A stretch of DNA of 64,000 nt from Nocardioides sp. Root682 (GTDB taxonomy: Bacteria; Actinomycetota; Actinomycetes; Propionibacteriales; Nocardioidaceae), in NCBI RefSeq assembly GCF_001427795.1, contig NZ_LMHJ01000002.1, forward strand, positions 372,001 to 436,000. The letters are read 5' to 3'. Positions 8,041-17,341 of the stretch are shown here, one piece after another (position 1 is the first letter of the stretch; each line of letters opens with the position of its first letter). The notes beneath the pieces were generated by a model. The model did not search any database and was not told the origin of the DNA. It saw only the letters and a list, made by a program, of their open reading frames with translations. The translations under genes and the position numbers were made by a program.

Positions 8041-8748
8041 TCAGCCCCGCACCATCGGGGGTTGTACGACGACCGCGGGGCCGCGCCGGTAGAGCAGGGC
8101 CGGGCGGCCGCCACCCTCGGCGGTGCCGCCCGTGGCGTCCGTCGCGACCACGAAACCCTCGGTGCCCAGCACCTTGCGCCGGAAGTTGCCGAGGTCCGGG
8201 GGAGTGCCCCAGACCGCGGCGTACACGCGTCGCAGCTCCGGGAGCGTGAACGGCTCGGTGACGAACTCGGTGGCCAGGGTCGTGTACTCCAGCTTCGCGC
8301 GCACCCGCTCACGGGCGTCGACGAGGATCTCGCGGTGGTCGAAGGCCAGGGTCGGTGCGTCCTCGCCGTCGAGCAGGTCGTCGACCACCCACCAGCGTGC
8401 GTCGGCGGCGTCGGTGCCGGCCTGCGGCTCGGGCAGGTCGGGTGCCAGCGCGACGTGGGCGACCGACACCACCCGCATCCGCGGGTCGCGGTCGGGTGCG
8501 GAGTAGGTCCTGAGCTGTTCGAGGTGCCCGGGGAAGCGCGCTGTGCCGTCGAGGCCGGTCTCCTCCCGCAGCTCCCGCCAGGCCGCCTGTTCGGCGTCCT
8601 CGTCCGGCTCGACGAACCCGCCCGGGAGGGCCCAGGAGCCTGCGAACGGCTCCTCGCCGCGCTCGACGAGCAGGACGGCCAGGGCGCCGTCGCGGATGGT
8701 GAAGATCGCCAGGTCCACGGCGACCGCAAACGGCGGGTGGGTGCTCAT
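8041..8748 (-). CDS. nrtR: NrtR-type Nudix transcriptional regulator of NAD metabolism
   Basis: This 235-residue protein has an N-terminal Nudix domain and a C-terminal winged helix ([22 protein letters not shown]), the layout of NrtR, which senses ADP-ribose and represses NAD-salvage genes. The Nudix box is complete (G-x5-E-x7-REL-REE-TGL, in [12 protein letters not shown]...[10 protein letters not shown]), whereas many NrtR proteins have lost catalytic residues, so ADP-ribose hydrolysis is possible. Its ATG overlaps the stop of pncB-pncA (ATGA), placing regulator and target in one operon. A near-perfect palindrome lies upstream of that operon. Confidence 0.87.
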   Translation of the reverse strand: MSTHPPFAVAVDLAIFTIRDGALAVLLVERGEEPFAGSWALPGGFVEPDEDAEQAAWRELREETGLDGTARFPGHLEQLRTYSAPDRDPRMRVVSVAHVALAPDLPEPQAGTDAADARWWVVDDLLDGEDAPTLAFDHREILVDARERVRAKLEYTTLATEFVTEPFTLPELRRVYAAVWGTPPDLGNFRRKVLGTEGFVVATDATGGTAEGGGRPALLYRRGPAVVVQPPMVRG

Positions 8749-10652
8749 ACCGCTACCCCCGCCTCAGCGAGCTCGGTCAGCGCGGCCGCCGAGCTGTCCG
8801 GCGCGACCCCGGCGTGCAGGCCCGGCAACAGGCGCACCCTGAAGCCCTCCTTCACGGCATCGAGGGCGGTGGCGCGGACGCAATAGTCGGTCGCGATCCC
8901 GGTGACGTCGACGTCGGTGACCCCGGCCGCTCGCAGGAGGTCGGCCAGCCGGGCGCCGTCGTCGGTGACGCCTTCGAACGCCGAGTACGCCGCCTCACCC
9001 ATGCCCTTCACGACGTGGTGGGTCACGGCGTCGGTCACGAGCTCGGGCGCGTAGTCCGATCCCGCCTCGCCCTGGACACAGTGCACCGGCCAGGTGTTCA
9101 CGAAGTCGGGATCCTCGCCGGGCGCGTGGAAGTGGCCGCCGTTGGTTTCGTGGGCGTGGTGCCAGTCGCGTGATGCAGCGATCAGCGCGTAGTCCGCCGC
9201 CCTCGCGGCGAGGTGCTCGCTGATCCGGGTGGCGACCTCGCGGCCACCGGTGACGCCGAGGGAACCGCCCTCGACGAAGTCGTTCTGGACGTCGACGACG
9301 ATCAGTGCTCGCTGCACGGTGCTGTCCTCTCTCTGGTCTCGAGACGGTTGCTGCGCAACCTCCTCGACCTCCGAACATGTCAGGTACGACGGCCCGGCGG
9401 CCACGCCGCGCACGTCGGCCGGCAACGTGGCCAGTGCCGCGGCCGCGAAGGCCCGGACCTCGTCCAGAGTCGGTGTGTGGACGACCGCGCCCGCCCGGAT
9501 GAGCGGCACCTGGACTGGCCGCGCGGCGGGTCCCGGAGCGGGGTCGCCGTCGCGGGTGACGAACTCGGCGACGAGGAGCCCCTGGTCGTCGTACTCGCGG
9601 AAGGCGGTCTTGTGGCCGCCGACCGATGCCTTGTCCTGCGACTTCTTCGCGACCGGACGCATCGGTTCTCCGGGTGCGTCGGCGATGGCGACCAGCTTGT
9701 AGACCATGCTCGCGGTCGGGTGGCCCGAGCCGGTCGCGACGCGGGTGCCGACGCCGTACCCGTCGATGGGGGCGTCCGCGAGGGCGGCGATCACGAACTC
9801 GTCCAGATCGCTGGTCGCCACGATCCGGGTCCTCGTCGCGCCGAGCGAGTCGAGCAGGGCGCGTGCCTGGTGGGCCTCCTCGCTGAGGTCGCCCGAGTCG
9901 AGGCGCACCGCGCCGAGCGCGGTCCCGGCGACCTCGACCGCCGTCCGGATGCCCTGGGCGGTGTCGTAGGTGTCGACGAGGAGGGTCGTCCCGACGCCGA
10001 GTGCCTCGACCTGGCTGCGGAACGCCTCTGCCTCGGTGTCGTGCGCGAGGGTGAACGCGTGTGCGGCGGTGCCGGCCGTCGGGACACCGAATTGCCGGCC
10101 CGCGGCGAGGTTGCTCGTCGAGCCGAACCCGGCGACGTACGCCGCCCGCGCTGTCGCGACTGCCGCCTGCTCGTGGGTACGACGCCCGCCCATCTCGATG
10201 ATCGGGCGGCCCTGCGCCGCGTCGACCATCCGGACGGCCGCGCTGGCGATGGCCGTGTCGTGGTTGAGGACGCTGAGCACGAGCGTCTCCAGGACGAGGC
10301 ACTCGCCGAGGGTGCCGGTGGCGGTGAAGACAGGGCTGCCGGGGAAGTACAGGTCGCCCTCGCGGTAGCCGTCGATGTCGCCGGTGAACCGGAAGTCGCG
10401 CAGGTACGCGACGGTTGCCGCGCCGATCACTCCCTGTTCCTGGAGCCAGGCGAGGTCGTCGGCGTCGTAGGAGAAGGCCTCGATCAGGGTGAGGAGCCGG
10501 CCCTGCCCGGCGAGCATCCCGTAGCGGCGACCCTCGGGCAGGCGTCGCGAGAACGCTTCGAAGACGGCCGGTCGACCGACCATGCCGTCGCGCACGAAGG
10601 AGTCGAGCATGGTGAGCTCGTAACGGTCGGTCAGCAGTCCGGTGCGGTCCAT
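8745..10652 (-). CDS. pncB: Fused nicotinate phosphoribosyltransferase-nicotinamidase (PncB-PncA)
   Basis: One 635-codon frame contains both NAD-salvage enzymes. Residues 1-430 are nicotinate phosphoribosyltransferase ([29 protein letters not shown]). Residues 446-635 are nicotinamidase/isochorismatase with Asp in VVDVQNDF, metal ligands in SRDWHHAHE, Lys in VVKGMG and the nucleophile in [10 protein letters not shown]. The linker is encoded by a REP-like repeat (9335-9369), so a repeat insertion may have removed the pncB stop. A GTG at 9317 with a GAGAGGA site could start a separate PncA, so one mRNA may give fused and free enzyme. ATG 10652 has GGAG upstream. Fusion on the DNA level is certain; the protein products are not. 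Confidence 0.88.
   Translation of the reverse strand: MDRTGLLTDRYELTMLDSFVRDGMVGRPAVFEAFSRRLPEGRRYGMLAGQGRLLTLIEAFSYDADDLAWLQEQGVIGAATVAYLRDFRFTGDIDGYREGDLYFPGSPVFTATGTLGECLVLETLVLSVLNHDTAIASAAVRMVDAAQGRPIIEMGGRRTHEQAAVATARAAYVAGFGSTSNLAAGRQFGVPTAGTAAHAFTLAHDTEAEAFRSQVEALGVGTTLLVDTYDTAQGIRTAVEVAGTALGAVRLDSGDLSEEAHQARALLDSLGATRTRIVATSDLDEFVIAALADAPIDGYGVGTRVATGSGHPTASMVYKLVAIADAPGEPMRPVAKKSQDKASVGGHKTAFREYDDQGLLVAEFVTRDGDPAPGPAARPVQVPLIRAGAVVHTPTLDEVRAFAAAALATLPADVRGVAAGPSYLTCSEVEEVAQQPSRDQREDSTVQRALIVVDVQNDFVEGGSLGVTGGREVATRISEHLAARAADYALIAASRDWHHAHETNGGHFHAPGEDPDFVNTWPVHCVQGEAGSDYAPELVTDAVTHHVVKGMGEAAYSAFEGVTDDGARLADLLRAAGVTDVDVTGIATDYCVRATALDAVKEGFRVRLLPGLHAGVAPDSSAAALTELAEAGVAV
9335..9369 (-). 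repeat. REP-like repeat inside the pncB-pncA linker
   Basis: GGTCTCGAGAC, then the hairpin GGTTGC-TGC-GCAACC, then TCCTCGACC. Read on the minus strand it has the ends GGTCGAGGAG and TCTCGAGACC, like the repeats at 17529 and 58911. It lies entirely in frame between two enzyme domains. Confidence 0.7.
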
Positions 10653-10667
10653 CGCGAGCTCCTCGAT

Positions 10668-10690
10668 GTTGTAGTCATTATGACTATAAC
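10668..10690. promoter_or_regulatory. NrtR-type operator between pncB and the methyltransferase
   Basis: GTTGTAGTCAT-T-ATGACTATAAC is an inverted repeat matching at 10 of 11 positions per arm. It starts 16 bp upstream of the pncB ATG and about 42 bp before the divergent methyltransferase start. Its place before an operon that ends in nrtR makes NrtR the obvious binder; this is inferred. Confidence 0.75.
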
Positions 10691-10731
10691 ACGGACGGGG
10701 AAGGGTTCGCTGTCGACACTAGGCTGCGGCC

Positions 10732-12183
10732 GTGTCCGACGAGCGCCTGAACACTGCCGCGATGTCTGCGGCCTATGAGCGCGAGCTCGCGGCGGACCGG
10801 CCCGACGACCGGCGCAGGCAGGGCGCGTTCTACACCCCGCCCGAGCTGGTGTCGTGGGTCCTCGACCACGCCCTCCCGGCGCAGGGCACCGTCCTCGACC
10901 CGGCCTGCGGGACCGGCCACTTCCTGGTCGCCGCGGCCCGCCGGCTCGGCGTGCGTGCGGTCCACGGTTCCGATCTCGACCCCGAAGCCGTCCGGATCGC
11001 CCGCGAGCGGCTGCACGCCGAGGACCCGTCCGTCCCCCTCGAGGAGATCGCGCGACAGGTGCTCGTCGCTGACGGCCTCACCGCCTGGGAGGGCCGCACC
11101 TTCGACGCGGTCGTCGGCAATCCGCCGTTCCTCGGCCAGCTCCGGACCAGCACCTCCGGCCAGTCCGGCGAGCACCGCCGCGCGCTCGGTGCCTACACCG
11201 ACACCAGCGCCGTCTTCCTGCACCGCTCGCTCGACCTGGTCGCCGACGGCGGCGTCGTCGCGCTCGTGCAACCGCTGTCCGTGCTGGCTGTTCGCGACGC
11301 GGGCGCCGTGCGGTCTGCAGTTGCCGCTCGCGGGGCCGTCACCGACTTCTGGTGCTCGAACCGGCCCGTGTTCGACGGGACGCCGGTGCTGACCTGCGTG
11401 CCGGTGGTGCGGGTGGGCGCCCCGTCGTCGCTCGCACCCGACGACTGGGGCAGCCTCGCGGCGTCGTACTTCGGGATTCCCGCGGTCTCCCTGTCCGGCG
11501 GTGGCGGCACGGTCGGCGACCTCGCCACCTGCACGGCCGACTTCCGTGACCAGTACTACGGCCTGCAGCCCTTCGTCCGCGACAACCGGGGCGGCCTTCG
11601 CGACGGTGACGCCCGCCTGGTCACCAGCGGCCTGATCGACCCCGCCGAGCTGCGCTGGGGCACGACCACCACCCGCTTCGCGCGCCAGCAGTACGACGCC
11701 CCGTCGGTCGATCTCGAGGCCCTCCGCGCCGACGGCAGGCTGGCCTCGTGGGCCGACGCCCGTCTGGTGCCCAAGCTGCTGGTGGCCGGGCAGGGGCGGG
11801 TGATCGAGGCCGTTGCGGACGCGGAGGGCATCTGGTTGCCATCGGTGCCCGTCGTCACGGTCGCTCCTCATGACCCGGCTGACCTGTGGCGGTTGCTGGC
11901 GCTGACCCTGGCGCCACCGGTCGTCGCGCACGCCGCTGCGCGGTATCTCGGGACCGGCCTCTCACCGGGGTCGGTGAAAGTGAGTGCCCGGCAGGTGGCA
12001 GCGCTTCCGTTGCCGGTCGACAGGGGGCGTTGGGACGAGGGGGCGGTGCTGGCCCAGCGCGCCCAACGGGCAGGCGACAACCGGCCCGAGGTCCTGGCCG
12101 AGCTGGCCCGGGTGATGACCGATGCCTACGACGGGTCCGACGAGGCCCTGGCCTGGTGGCTGGCGCGGGCTATTCGACGTTGA
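10732..12183 (+). CDS. N-6 adenine DNA methyltransferase, orphan
   Basis: This 483-residue class I methyltransferase has the SAM-binding motif VLDPACGTGHFL (about residues 60-71) and the catalytic motif NPPF (about 130), the order found in N6-adenine enzymes of the TaqI/type I HsdM kind. The C-terminal half (SVKVSARQVAALPLPVD) resembles a target-recognition region. No endonuclease or specificity subunit adjoins, so it is an orphan or a single-chain system. The GTG start lies 6 nt after TAGGCT (10720-10725), indicating a leaderless mRNA. It shares its promoter region with the NAD operon, so the palindrome at 10668 may affect it. Confidence 0.85.
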   Translation: MSDERLNTAAMSAAYERELAADRPDDRRRQGAFYTPPELVSWVLDHALPAQGTVLDPACGTGHFLVAAARRLGVRAVHGSDLDPEAVRIARERLHAEDPSVPLEEIARQVLVADGLTAWEGRTFDAVVGNPPFLGQLRTSTSGQSGEHRRALGAYTDTSAVFLHRSLDLVADGGVVALVQPLSVLAVRDAGAVRSAVAARGAVTDFWCSNRPVFDGTPVLTCVPVVRVGAPSSLAPDDWGSLAASYFGIPAVSLSGGGGTVGDLATCTADFRDQYYGLQPFVRDNRGGLRDGDARLVTSGLIDPAELRWGTTTTRFARQQYDAPSVDLEALRADGRLASWADARLVPKLLVAGQGRVIEAVADAEGIWLPSVPVVTVAPHDPADLWRLLALTLAPPVVAHAAARYLGTGLSPGSVKVSARQVAALPLPVDRGRWDEGAVLAQRAQRAGDNRPEVLAELARVMTDAYDGSDEALAWWLARAIRR

Positions 12184-12829
12184 GGCCGATGCTTGCCGCG
12201 AGCAGGGGTGCGATCATCACGAGCTGGTCATGGCTGACCGTCGCGCCGCGCAGGTCGGTGAGGCCGTCGATCGATCCGAGCGTGGCGCCGCGCAGGTCGA
12301 CGTCCTGCAGCTTCGCCTGGCGGACGTTGAGGCTGCCCACCCGGGTGTTCTCGAACCGGACGCGGCGGGCGGTCGCGCTGATCAGGTCCAGCTCGTCGAT
12401 GGTGCAGTCGGTGAAGGCGATGTCCATGAGCTCGGCGCCGCGCAGGTTGACGAAGCTGAGCTTGCAGCCGACGAAGTGCACCGACTTCCACTGGGCCTCG
12501 TAGGCCTCGAGCGACCCGATGCGGCCGTTGACCTTCACGTCCCGCCACTGGCTGCGGGCGGCGCGGACGACCGGGAGGTTGACCCGTTCGAGCTCGACCT
12601 CGTGCAGGCGGGCGCCCTTGAGGCCGGTCTCGTCGGCGCTGACGTCCTCGAACCGTGACATCGAGACGAGAGCGCCGGCGAGGTCCAGGCGGGCGACCCG
12701 GAGGTCGGCGTACCTGACCGATTCGAGGTCGGCGTCGTGCGTCAGGTCGAGCAGGTCCCCTTCGGTGAGCGAGCCGAGCTTGATGGGGTCGATCTGCGGT
12801 GCCAGCACCCGCGTGACTCTAACCAGCAC
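12170..12829 (-). CDS. Pentapeptide-repeat-like protein
   Basis: This protein of about 219 residues is built of short beta-helix-like repeats with A(D/N)LxX spacing, for example DADLESVRYADLRVARLDLAGA, NLRGAELMDIAFTDC and LQDVDLRGATLGSIDG. It forms a right-handed quadrilateral beta-helix by family knowledge; function is unknown, though some relatives mimic DNA or act as scaffolds. The start is uncertain: GTG 12829 is chosen, GTG 12808 is possible, and the open frame to 13021 runs over the divergent VOC gene. The 3' end overlaps the convergent methyltransferase by 14 nt. Confidence 0.75.
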   Translation of the reverse strand: MLVRVTRVLAPQIDPIKLGSLTEGDLLDLTHDADLESVRYADLRVARLDLAGALVSMSRFEDVSADETGLKGARLHEVELERVNLPVVRAARSQWRDVKVNGRIGSLEAYEAQWKSVHFVGCKLSFVNLRGAELMDIAFTDCTIDELDLISATARRVRFENTRVGSLNVRQAKLQDVDLRGATLGSIDGLTDLRGATVSHDQLVMIAPLLAASIGLNVE

Positions 12830-12868
12830 CGCCGATGAATCCTCGGCCACGTCGAGGTCGGAACCGGT

Positions 12869-13228
12869 ATGAGCGAATTCCTTGCGGACGGACTCGAGCT
12901 CTTCGCCGGCATCTGCGTGCGGGACTACGACCAGGCGTTGCCCTGGTACGAGGCGCTGTTCGGCATGCCGCCCACCTTCGTCGCCCACCCGACCGAGGGG
13001 GTCTGGGAGGTGGCTCCGCATCGCTGGCTGGTCGTGGAGCAGCGCCCCGAGCGTGCGGGCTTCTCCGTGCAGACGCTGTTCGTCGACGACCTCGAGGCGC
13101 GGGTGGCCGCGATCGCCTCGCGCGGCATCGAGTCGAGCACGACCGAGACCTACGAGGAGGGCACCCGCAAGGTCATCTACCTCGATCCCGACGGCAACGA
13201 GATCGGTTTCGGCGGCAATCCCGCCTGA
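12869..13228 (+). CDS. VOC-superfamily (glyoxalase-like) protein
   Basis: This 119-residue protein has two beta-alpha-beta-beta-beta modules of the vicinal oxygen chelate fold: GICVRDYDQALPWYEALFG at the N-terminus and KVIYLDPDGNEIGFGG at the C-terminus, the latter with the usual metal-ligand Glu. Relatives include glyoxalase I, fosfomycin and bleomycin resistance proteins. It stands alone, so no reaction can be named. A strong hairpin (13240-13304) follows the stop. Confidence 0.85.
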   Translation: MSEFLADGLELFAGICVRDYDQALPWYEALFGMPPTFVAHPTEGVWEVAPHRWLVVEQRPERAGFSVQTLFVDDLEARVAAIASRGIESSTTETYEEGTRKVIYLDPDGNEIGFGGNPA

Positions 13229-13239
13229 CGCCTCGCGGG

Positions 13240-13304
13240 CGATAGTCCCTGCCCAAAAGCACCGCGCAGCACCTCATTCCGGTGCTTTTGACCCGGGACT
13301 ATCG
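13240..13304. terminator. 65-bp two-stage hairpin between convergent genes
   Basis: The outer arms CGATAGTCCC / GGGACTATCG and inner arms AAAAGCACCG / CGGTGCTTTT are each perfect 10-bp complements. It lies between the VOC stop and the IclR stop, and the inner stem gives a T-run in both directions, so a bidirectional terminator is likely. A mobile repeat is the alternative. Confidence 0.7.
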
Positions 13305-13308
13305 GGCG

Positions 13309-14058
13309 TCAGCGGCCGTGGAGGCGGCGCGTGAGCGTCGCGGCGGTGGCCACGACGGCAGCGGCCAGCCGCTCCGGATCGGCGCTGCCGACCGGGAAGG
13401 TGATCGCGACCCCGGCCACCGGCAGGGCGTTGTGGTCCAGCACCGCAGCGGCGACGGACGCGAGTCCGGCCGTCACCTCGCCGTCCTCGATGGCGTGGCC
13501 GCGACGGCGGGTCTCGGCGAGCACGGCCCGCAACGCGGTGGGGGAGCCGGGGCCGACGCCGGTGCGATCGACGAACGCCTCCCGGTCCGGGTAGAGCGCG
13601 CGCACCTGGCTGGCGGAGAGGTGGGCCAGGATCGCCCGCCCGCTGGCCGTCAGGTGGGACGGCAGCCGGACGCCCACGTCGGTGACCAGTGAAGGCCGAC
13701 CGGGTGCGCGTTCCTCGAGGACGTAGAGCACGTCGCGCCCGTGCGGCACCGCGAGGTGCGCGCTGTGACCGGTCCGGTCGACGAGCGCGACGAGCGGACG
13801 CCGCGCGATCCGTTGCAGCGGCGCCTGCCGGATGTAGCCGCTGCCCACCTCGAACGCCGCGACCCCGAGCCCGTAGCGGCGCTCGTCGGCGAGGTGCACC
13901 ACGAAGCCCTCGGCCGCCATCGCCTGGAGGAGGTGGTACGTCGTCGAGCGGGGGATCCCGAGCTCGCGCGCGATCCGGTCGACCGCGACCGGCTCCGGTT
14001 GCCCGGCGAGGAACCGCAGCACCCGCAGCGCGCGGGTGGCGGCGGGAACCTGTGGCAT
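13309..14058 (-). CDS. IclR-family regulator of the hut operon
   Basis: This 249-residue regulator has an N-terminal winged helix (ALRVLRFLAGQPEPVAVDRI, then ELGIPRSTTYHLLQAMAAEG) and a C-terminal GAF-like effector domain (TASGRAILAHLSASQVRALY; IEDGEVTAGLASVAAAV; ITFPVG). It is divergent from hutH and therefore probably controls histidine utilisation, with urocanate or a similar intermediate as ligand (inference). ATG 14058 has GGAGGG upstream; the longer frame runs into hutH on the other strand. A perfect inverted repeat lies in the gap between the two genes. Confidence 0.9.
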   Translation of the reverse strand: MPQVPAATRALRVLRFLAGQPEPVAVDRIARELGIPRSTTYHLLQAMAAEGFVVHLADERRYGLGVAAFEVGSGYIRQAPLQRIARRPLVALVDRTGHSAHLAVPHGRDVLYVLEERAPGRPSLVTDVGVRLPSHLTASGRAILAHLSASQVRALYPDREAFVDRTGVGPGSPTALRAVLAETRRRGHAIEDGEVTAGLASVAAAVLDHNALPVAGVAITFPVGSADPERLAAAVVATAATLTRRLHGR

Positions 14059-14071
14059 GGCAACCCTCCAA

Positions 14072-14087
14072 GTCTCGGATACGAGAC
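14072..14087. promoter_or_regulatory. Inverted repeat in the iclR-hutH gap
   Basis: GTCTCG-GATA-CGAGAC has perfect 6-bp arms and lies 14 bp before the IclR ATG and 54 bp before hutH. It is the best operator candidate for the IclR protein. Confidence 0.6.
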
Positions 14088-14141
14088 ACATCATGGCTGC
14101 AACCGCTGGCGGGCGCCAGCAGGGAGGAGTGGAATCGGGAC

Positions 14142-15680
14142 ATGCAGACGGTGATGGTGGGTACGGGCGCGGTTTCGTTCGAGGACGTGGTGGCGGTGGC
14201 CCGTCACGGCGCGGCGGTGGCGCTGAGCGAGGAGTCGCTCGCGGCGATCGACAAGGCCCGTGCGGTGATCGTGGATCTCGCGGCATCGCCCACGCCGTCG
14301 TACGGCGTCTCGACCGGCTTCGGCGCCCTCGCGACCCGCCACATCGCACCCGAGCTGCGCGCCCAGCTCCAGCGTTCGCTGGTGCGCTCGCACGCAGCCG
14401 GCAGCGGTCCGGAGGTGGAGCGCGAGGTCGTGCGCGCGTTGATGTTGCTGCGGCTCTCGACGCTCGCCACCGGTCGCACGGGAGTACGACGCGAGACCGC
14501 CGAGCTGCTCGCCGGGCTCCTGACCCACGGCATCACGCCGGTGGTCCACGAGTACGGATCGCTCGGCTGCTCGGGCGACCTGGCACCGCTGGCGCACTGT
14601 GCGCTGGCGTTGATGGGCGAGGGCCCGGTGCGCAACGCCTACGGTGAGCTCGTCGACGCAGCCGACGCCCTCGCGGCCGCGGGCCTCACCCCGGTCGCCC
14701 TGCAGGAGAAGGAAGGACTGGCGCTGATCAACGGCACCGACGGCATGCTCGGCATGCTGGTGCTCGCGATCGACGACCTCACCGACCTGCTCCGCGTCGC
14801 CGACATCTCCGCTGCCATGTCGGTCGAGGGCCAGCTCGGTACCGACCGGGTGTTTGCCCCCGAGCTGCAGGCGATCCGCCCGCACCCCGGCCAGGCGCTC
14901 TCCGCCGCCAACCTCACCGCACTCCTGCGGGACTCCGGGGTCGTCGCCTCGCACCGCGGCCCCGACTGCAACCGCGTCCAGGACGCCTACTCGTTGCGTT
15001 GCTCGCCCCAGGTGCACGGCGCCGCCCGCGACACCGTCGCCCACGCCGCAACGGTCGCCGGTCGCGAGCTGGCCTCGGCGATCGACAACCCTGTCGTCCT
15101 GGACGGTCGCGTCGAGAGCAACGGCAACTTCCACGGGGCGCCGGTCGCCTACGTCCTGGACTTCCTCGCGATCGTCGCCGCCGACGTCGCCTCGATCGCG
15201 GAGCGTCGTACCGACCGTTTCCTCGACAAGAGCCGCAACCACGGCCTGCCGCCGTTCCTCGCCGACGACCCGGGCGTCGACTCGGGCCTGATGATCGCGC
15301 AGTACACGCAGGCCGCGATCGTCTCCGAGCTCAAGCGCCTCGCAGCTCCGGCCTCCGTCGACTCGATCCCGTCGAGCGCCATGCAGGAGGACCACGTCTC
15401 CATGGGCTGGTCGTCCGCACGCAAGCTGCGCCGTTCCGTCGACGGGCTCACCCGGGTGCTCGCTGTCGAGCTGATGACGGCTTCGCGTGCCCTCAACCTC
15501 CGGGCTCCGCTCGAGCCCAGCCCCGCCACGGGTGCGGTGGTCGCGTTGATGCGCGACCACGGCGTCGGTGGACCCGGCACCGACCGTTTCCTCGCCCCCG
15601 AGATCGAATCCGCCTACCAACTCGTCCTGAGCCGCAAGGTCACTGCGGCCGTCGCCGACGTGATCGGAGAGCTCCAGTGA
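14142..15680 (+). CDS. hutH: Histidine ammonia-lyase
   Basis: This 512-residue enzyme removes ammonia from histidine to give urocanate. The MIO prosthetic group forms from residues 143-145, which are Cys-Ser-Gly in [13 protein letters not shown] rather than the usual Ala-Ser-Gly; I recall this variant in other actinobacterial HutH. Other family signatures are [11 protein letters not shown] near the N-terminus, [17 protein letters not shown], and [18 protein letters not shown] 14142 gives the family's normal N-terminus, with AGGGAGGAG 12 nt upstream; the longer frame to 13689 is antisense to the IclR gene. It is the first gene of a coupled hut operon and overlaps hutU by GTGA. Confidence 0.97.
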   Translation: MQTVMVGTGAVSFEDVVAVARHGAAVALSEESLAAIDKARAVIVDLAASPTPSYGVSTGFGALATRHIAPELRAQLQRSLVRSHAAGSGPEVEREVVRALMLLRLSTLATGRTGVRRETAELLAGLLTHGITPVVHEYGSLGCSGDLAPLAHCALALMGEGPVRNAYGELVDAADALAAAGLTPVALQEKEGLALINGTDGMLGMLVLAIDDLTDLLRVADISAAMSVEGQLGTDRVFAPELQAIRPHPGQALSAANLTALLRDSGVVASHRGPDCNRVQDAYSLRCSPQVHGAARDTVAHAATVAGRELASAIDNPVVLDGRVESNGNFHGAPVAYVLDFLAIVAADVASIAERRTDRFLDKSRNHGLPPFLADDPGVDSGLMIAQYTQAAIVSELKRLAAPASVDSIPSSAMQEDHVSMGWSSARKLRRSVDGLTRVLAVELMTASRALNLRAPLEPSPATGAVVALMRDHGVGGPGTDRFLAPEIESAYQLVLSRKVTAAVADVIGELQ

Positions 15681-17341
15681 ACGACACCAACCCCCGCCTC
15701 CCCATCCATGCCGCCACCGGCACCGAGCTGACCGCGAAGTCGTGGCAGACCGAGGCGCCGCTGCGGATGCTGATGAACAACCTCGACCCCGAGAACGCCG
15801 AGCGTCCCGAGGACCTCGTCGTGTACGGCGGCACGGGCAAGGCTGCGCGCAACTGGGAGGCGTACGACGCCCTCGTCCGCACCCTGCGCGACCTCGAGGA
15901 CGACGAGACGATGCTCGTCCAGAGCGGCAAGCCGGTCGGCGTCATGCGCACGCACGAGTGGGCGCCGCGGGTCCTGATCGCCAACTCCAACCTGGTGGGC
16001 GACTGGGCCAACTGGGAGGAGTTCCGCCGGCTGGAGGACCTCGGCCTCACGATGTACGGGCAGATGACCGCCGGTTCGTGGATCTACATCGGTACGCAGG
16101 GCATCCTGCAGGGCACGTTCGAGACCTTCGCCGCCGTCGCCGACAAGCGCTTCAACGGAACCTTGGCCGGCACGATCACGCTCACCGCCGGCCTCGGCGG
16201 CATGGGCGGCGCCCAGCCCCTCGCCGTCACCATGAACGACGGGGTGGCGATCTGCATCGAGTGCGACGACGCGCGGATCAAGCGGCGCATCGAGCACCGC
16301 TACCTCGACGTCCAGGCGTCCTCGCTCGAAGAAGCGGTCGCCCTGGCGATCGAGGCGCGCGATGCCCGCAAGCCCCTGTCCATCGGGGTCCTCGGCAACG
16401 CCGCCGAACTGGTGCCACTGCTGCTGGAGCAGAAGGCGCCGATCGACATCGTCACCGACCAGACGTCCGCCCACGACCCGCTCTTCTACCTCCCTGCCGG
16501 CACCGCGTTCGAGGACTGGGAGGCCGAGCGGACAGCAGACCCGGTGGGCTTCACGAAGCGGGCGCAGGAGTCCATGGCCACCCACGTGCGGGCGATGGTG
16601 GAGTTCCAGGACGCCGGCGCCGAGGTCTTCGACTATGGCAACTCGATCCGCGACGAAGCCCGCAAGGGCGGCTACGACCGCGCCTTCGAGTTCCCCGGCT
16701 TCGTGCCGGCGTACATCCGTCCGCTGTTCTGCGAGGGCAAGGGCCCGTTCCGTTGGGCCGCGCTGTCCGGCGACCCGGCTGACATCGCCGCCACGGACAA
16801 GGCGATCCTCGAGCTGTTCCCCGACAACGCCCGCCTCCACAAGTGGATCACCATGGCGTCCGAGCGGGTGGCGTTCCAGGGCCTGCCCGCCCGTATCTGC
16901 TGGCTCGGGTACGGCGAACGCCACCTCGCCGGTCTGAAGTTCAACGAGATGGTCGCTTCCGGTGAGCTCAAGGCGCCGGTCGTGATCGGCCGCGACCACC
17001 TGGACTGCGGGTCGGTCGCGTCGCCGTACCGCGAGACCGAGGCGATGCTCGACGGCTCCGACGCCATCGCTGACTGGGCCCTGCTCAACGCGCTGGTCAA
17101 CACCGCATCGGGTGCGTCCTGGGTGTCGATCCACCACGGTGGCGGGGTCGGCATGGGACGCTCGATCCATGCGGGCCAGGTCTGTGTCGCCGACGGCACC
17201 GAGCTCGCCGCGCAGAAGATCGAGCGTGTCCTCACGAACGACCCGGGGATGGGCGTGATCCGCCACGTCGACGCCGGCTACGACCGGGCGGTCGAGGTCG
17301 CTGCGGAGCGGGACGTGAGGATTCCGATGCAGGATGGCTGA
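15677..17341 (+). CDS. hutU: Urocanate hydratase
   Basis: This 554-residue enzyme converts urocanate to imidazolonepropionate with tightly bound NAD. The NAD-binding segment [15 protein letters not shown] is at about residues 172-186, and the conserved region [18 protein letters not shown] and the late signature [15 protein letters not shown] are intact. Length matches the family. The GTG start overlaps the hutH stop by 4 nt, and the stop overlaps the next ATG by 8 nt, so translation is coupled through the operon. Confidence 0.97.
   Translation: MNDTNPRLPIHAATGTELTAKSWQTEAPLRMLMNNLDPENAERPEDLVVYGGTGKAARNWEAYDALVRTLRDLEDDETMLVQSGKPVGVMRTHEWAPRVLIANSNLVGDWANWEEFRRLEDLGLTMYGQMTAGSWIYIGTQGILQGTFETFAAVADKRFNGTLAGTITLTAGLGGMGGAQPLAVTMNDGVAICIECDDARIKRRIEHRYLDVQASSLEEAVALAIEARDARKPLSIGVLGNAAELVPLLLEQKAPIDIVTDQTSAHDPLFYLPAGTAFEDWEAERTADPVGFTKRAQESMATHVRAMVEFQDAGAEVFDYGNSIRDEARKGGYDRAFEFPGFVPAYIRPLFCEGKGPFRWAALSGDPADIAATDKAILELFPDNARLHKWITMASERVAFQGLPARICWLGYGERHLAGLKFNEMVASGELKAPVVIGRDHLDCGSVASPYRETEAMLDGSDAIADWALLNALVNTASGASWVSIHHGGGVGMGRSIHAGQVCVADGTELAAQKIERVLTNDPGMGVIRHVDAGYDRAVEVAAERDVRIPMQDG

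Noticed and set aside
13689..14141. N-terminal extension of HutH
   Set aside because: It lies antisense to the IclR gene, and the normal HutH start is at 14142.
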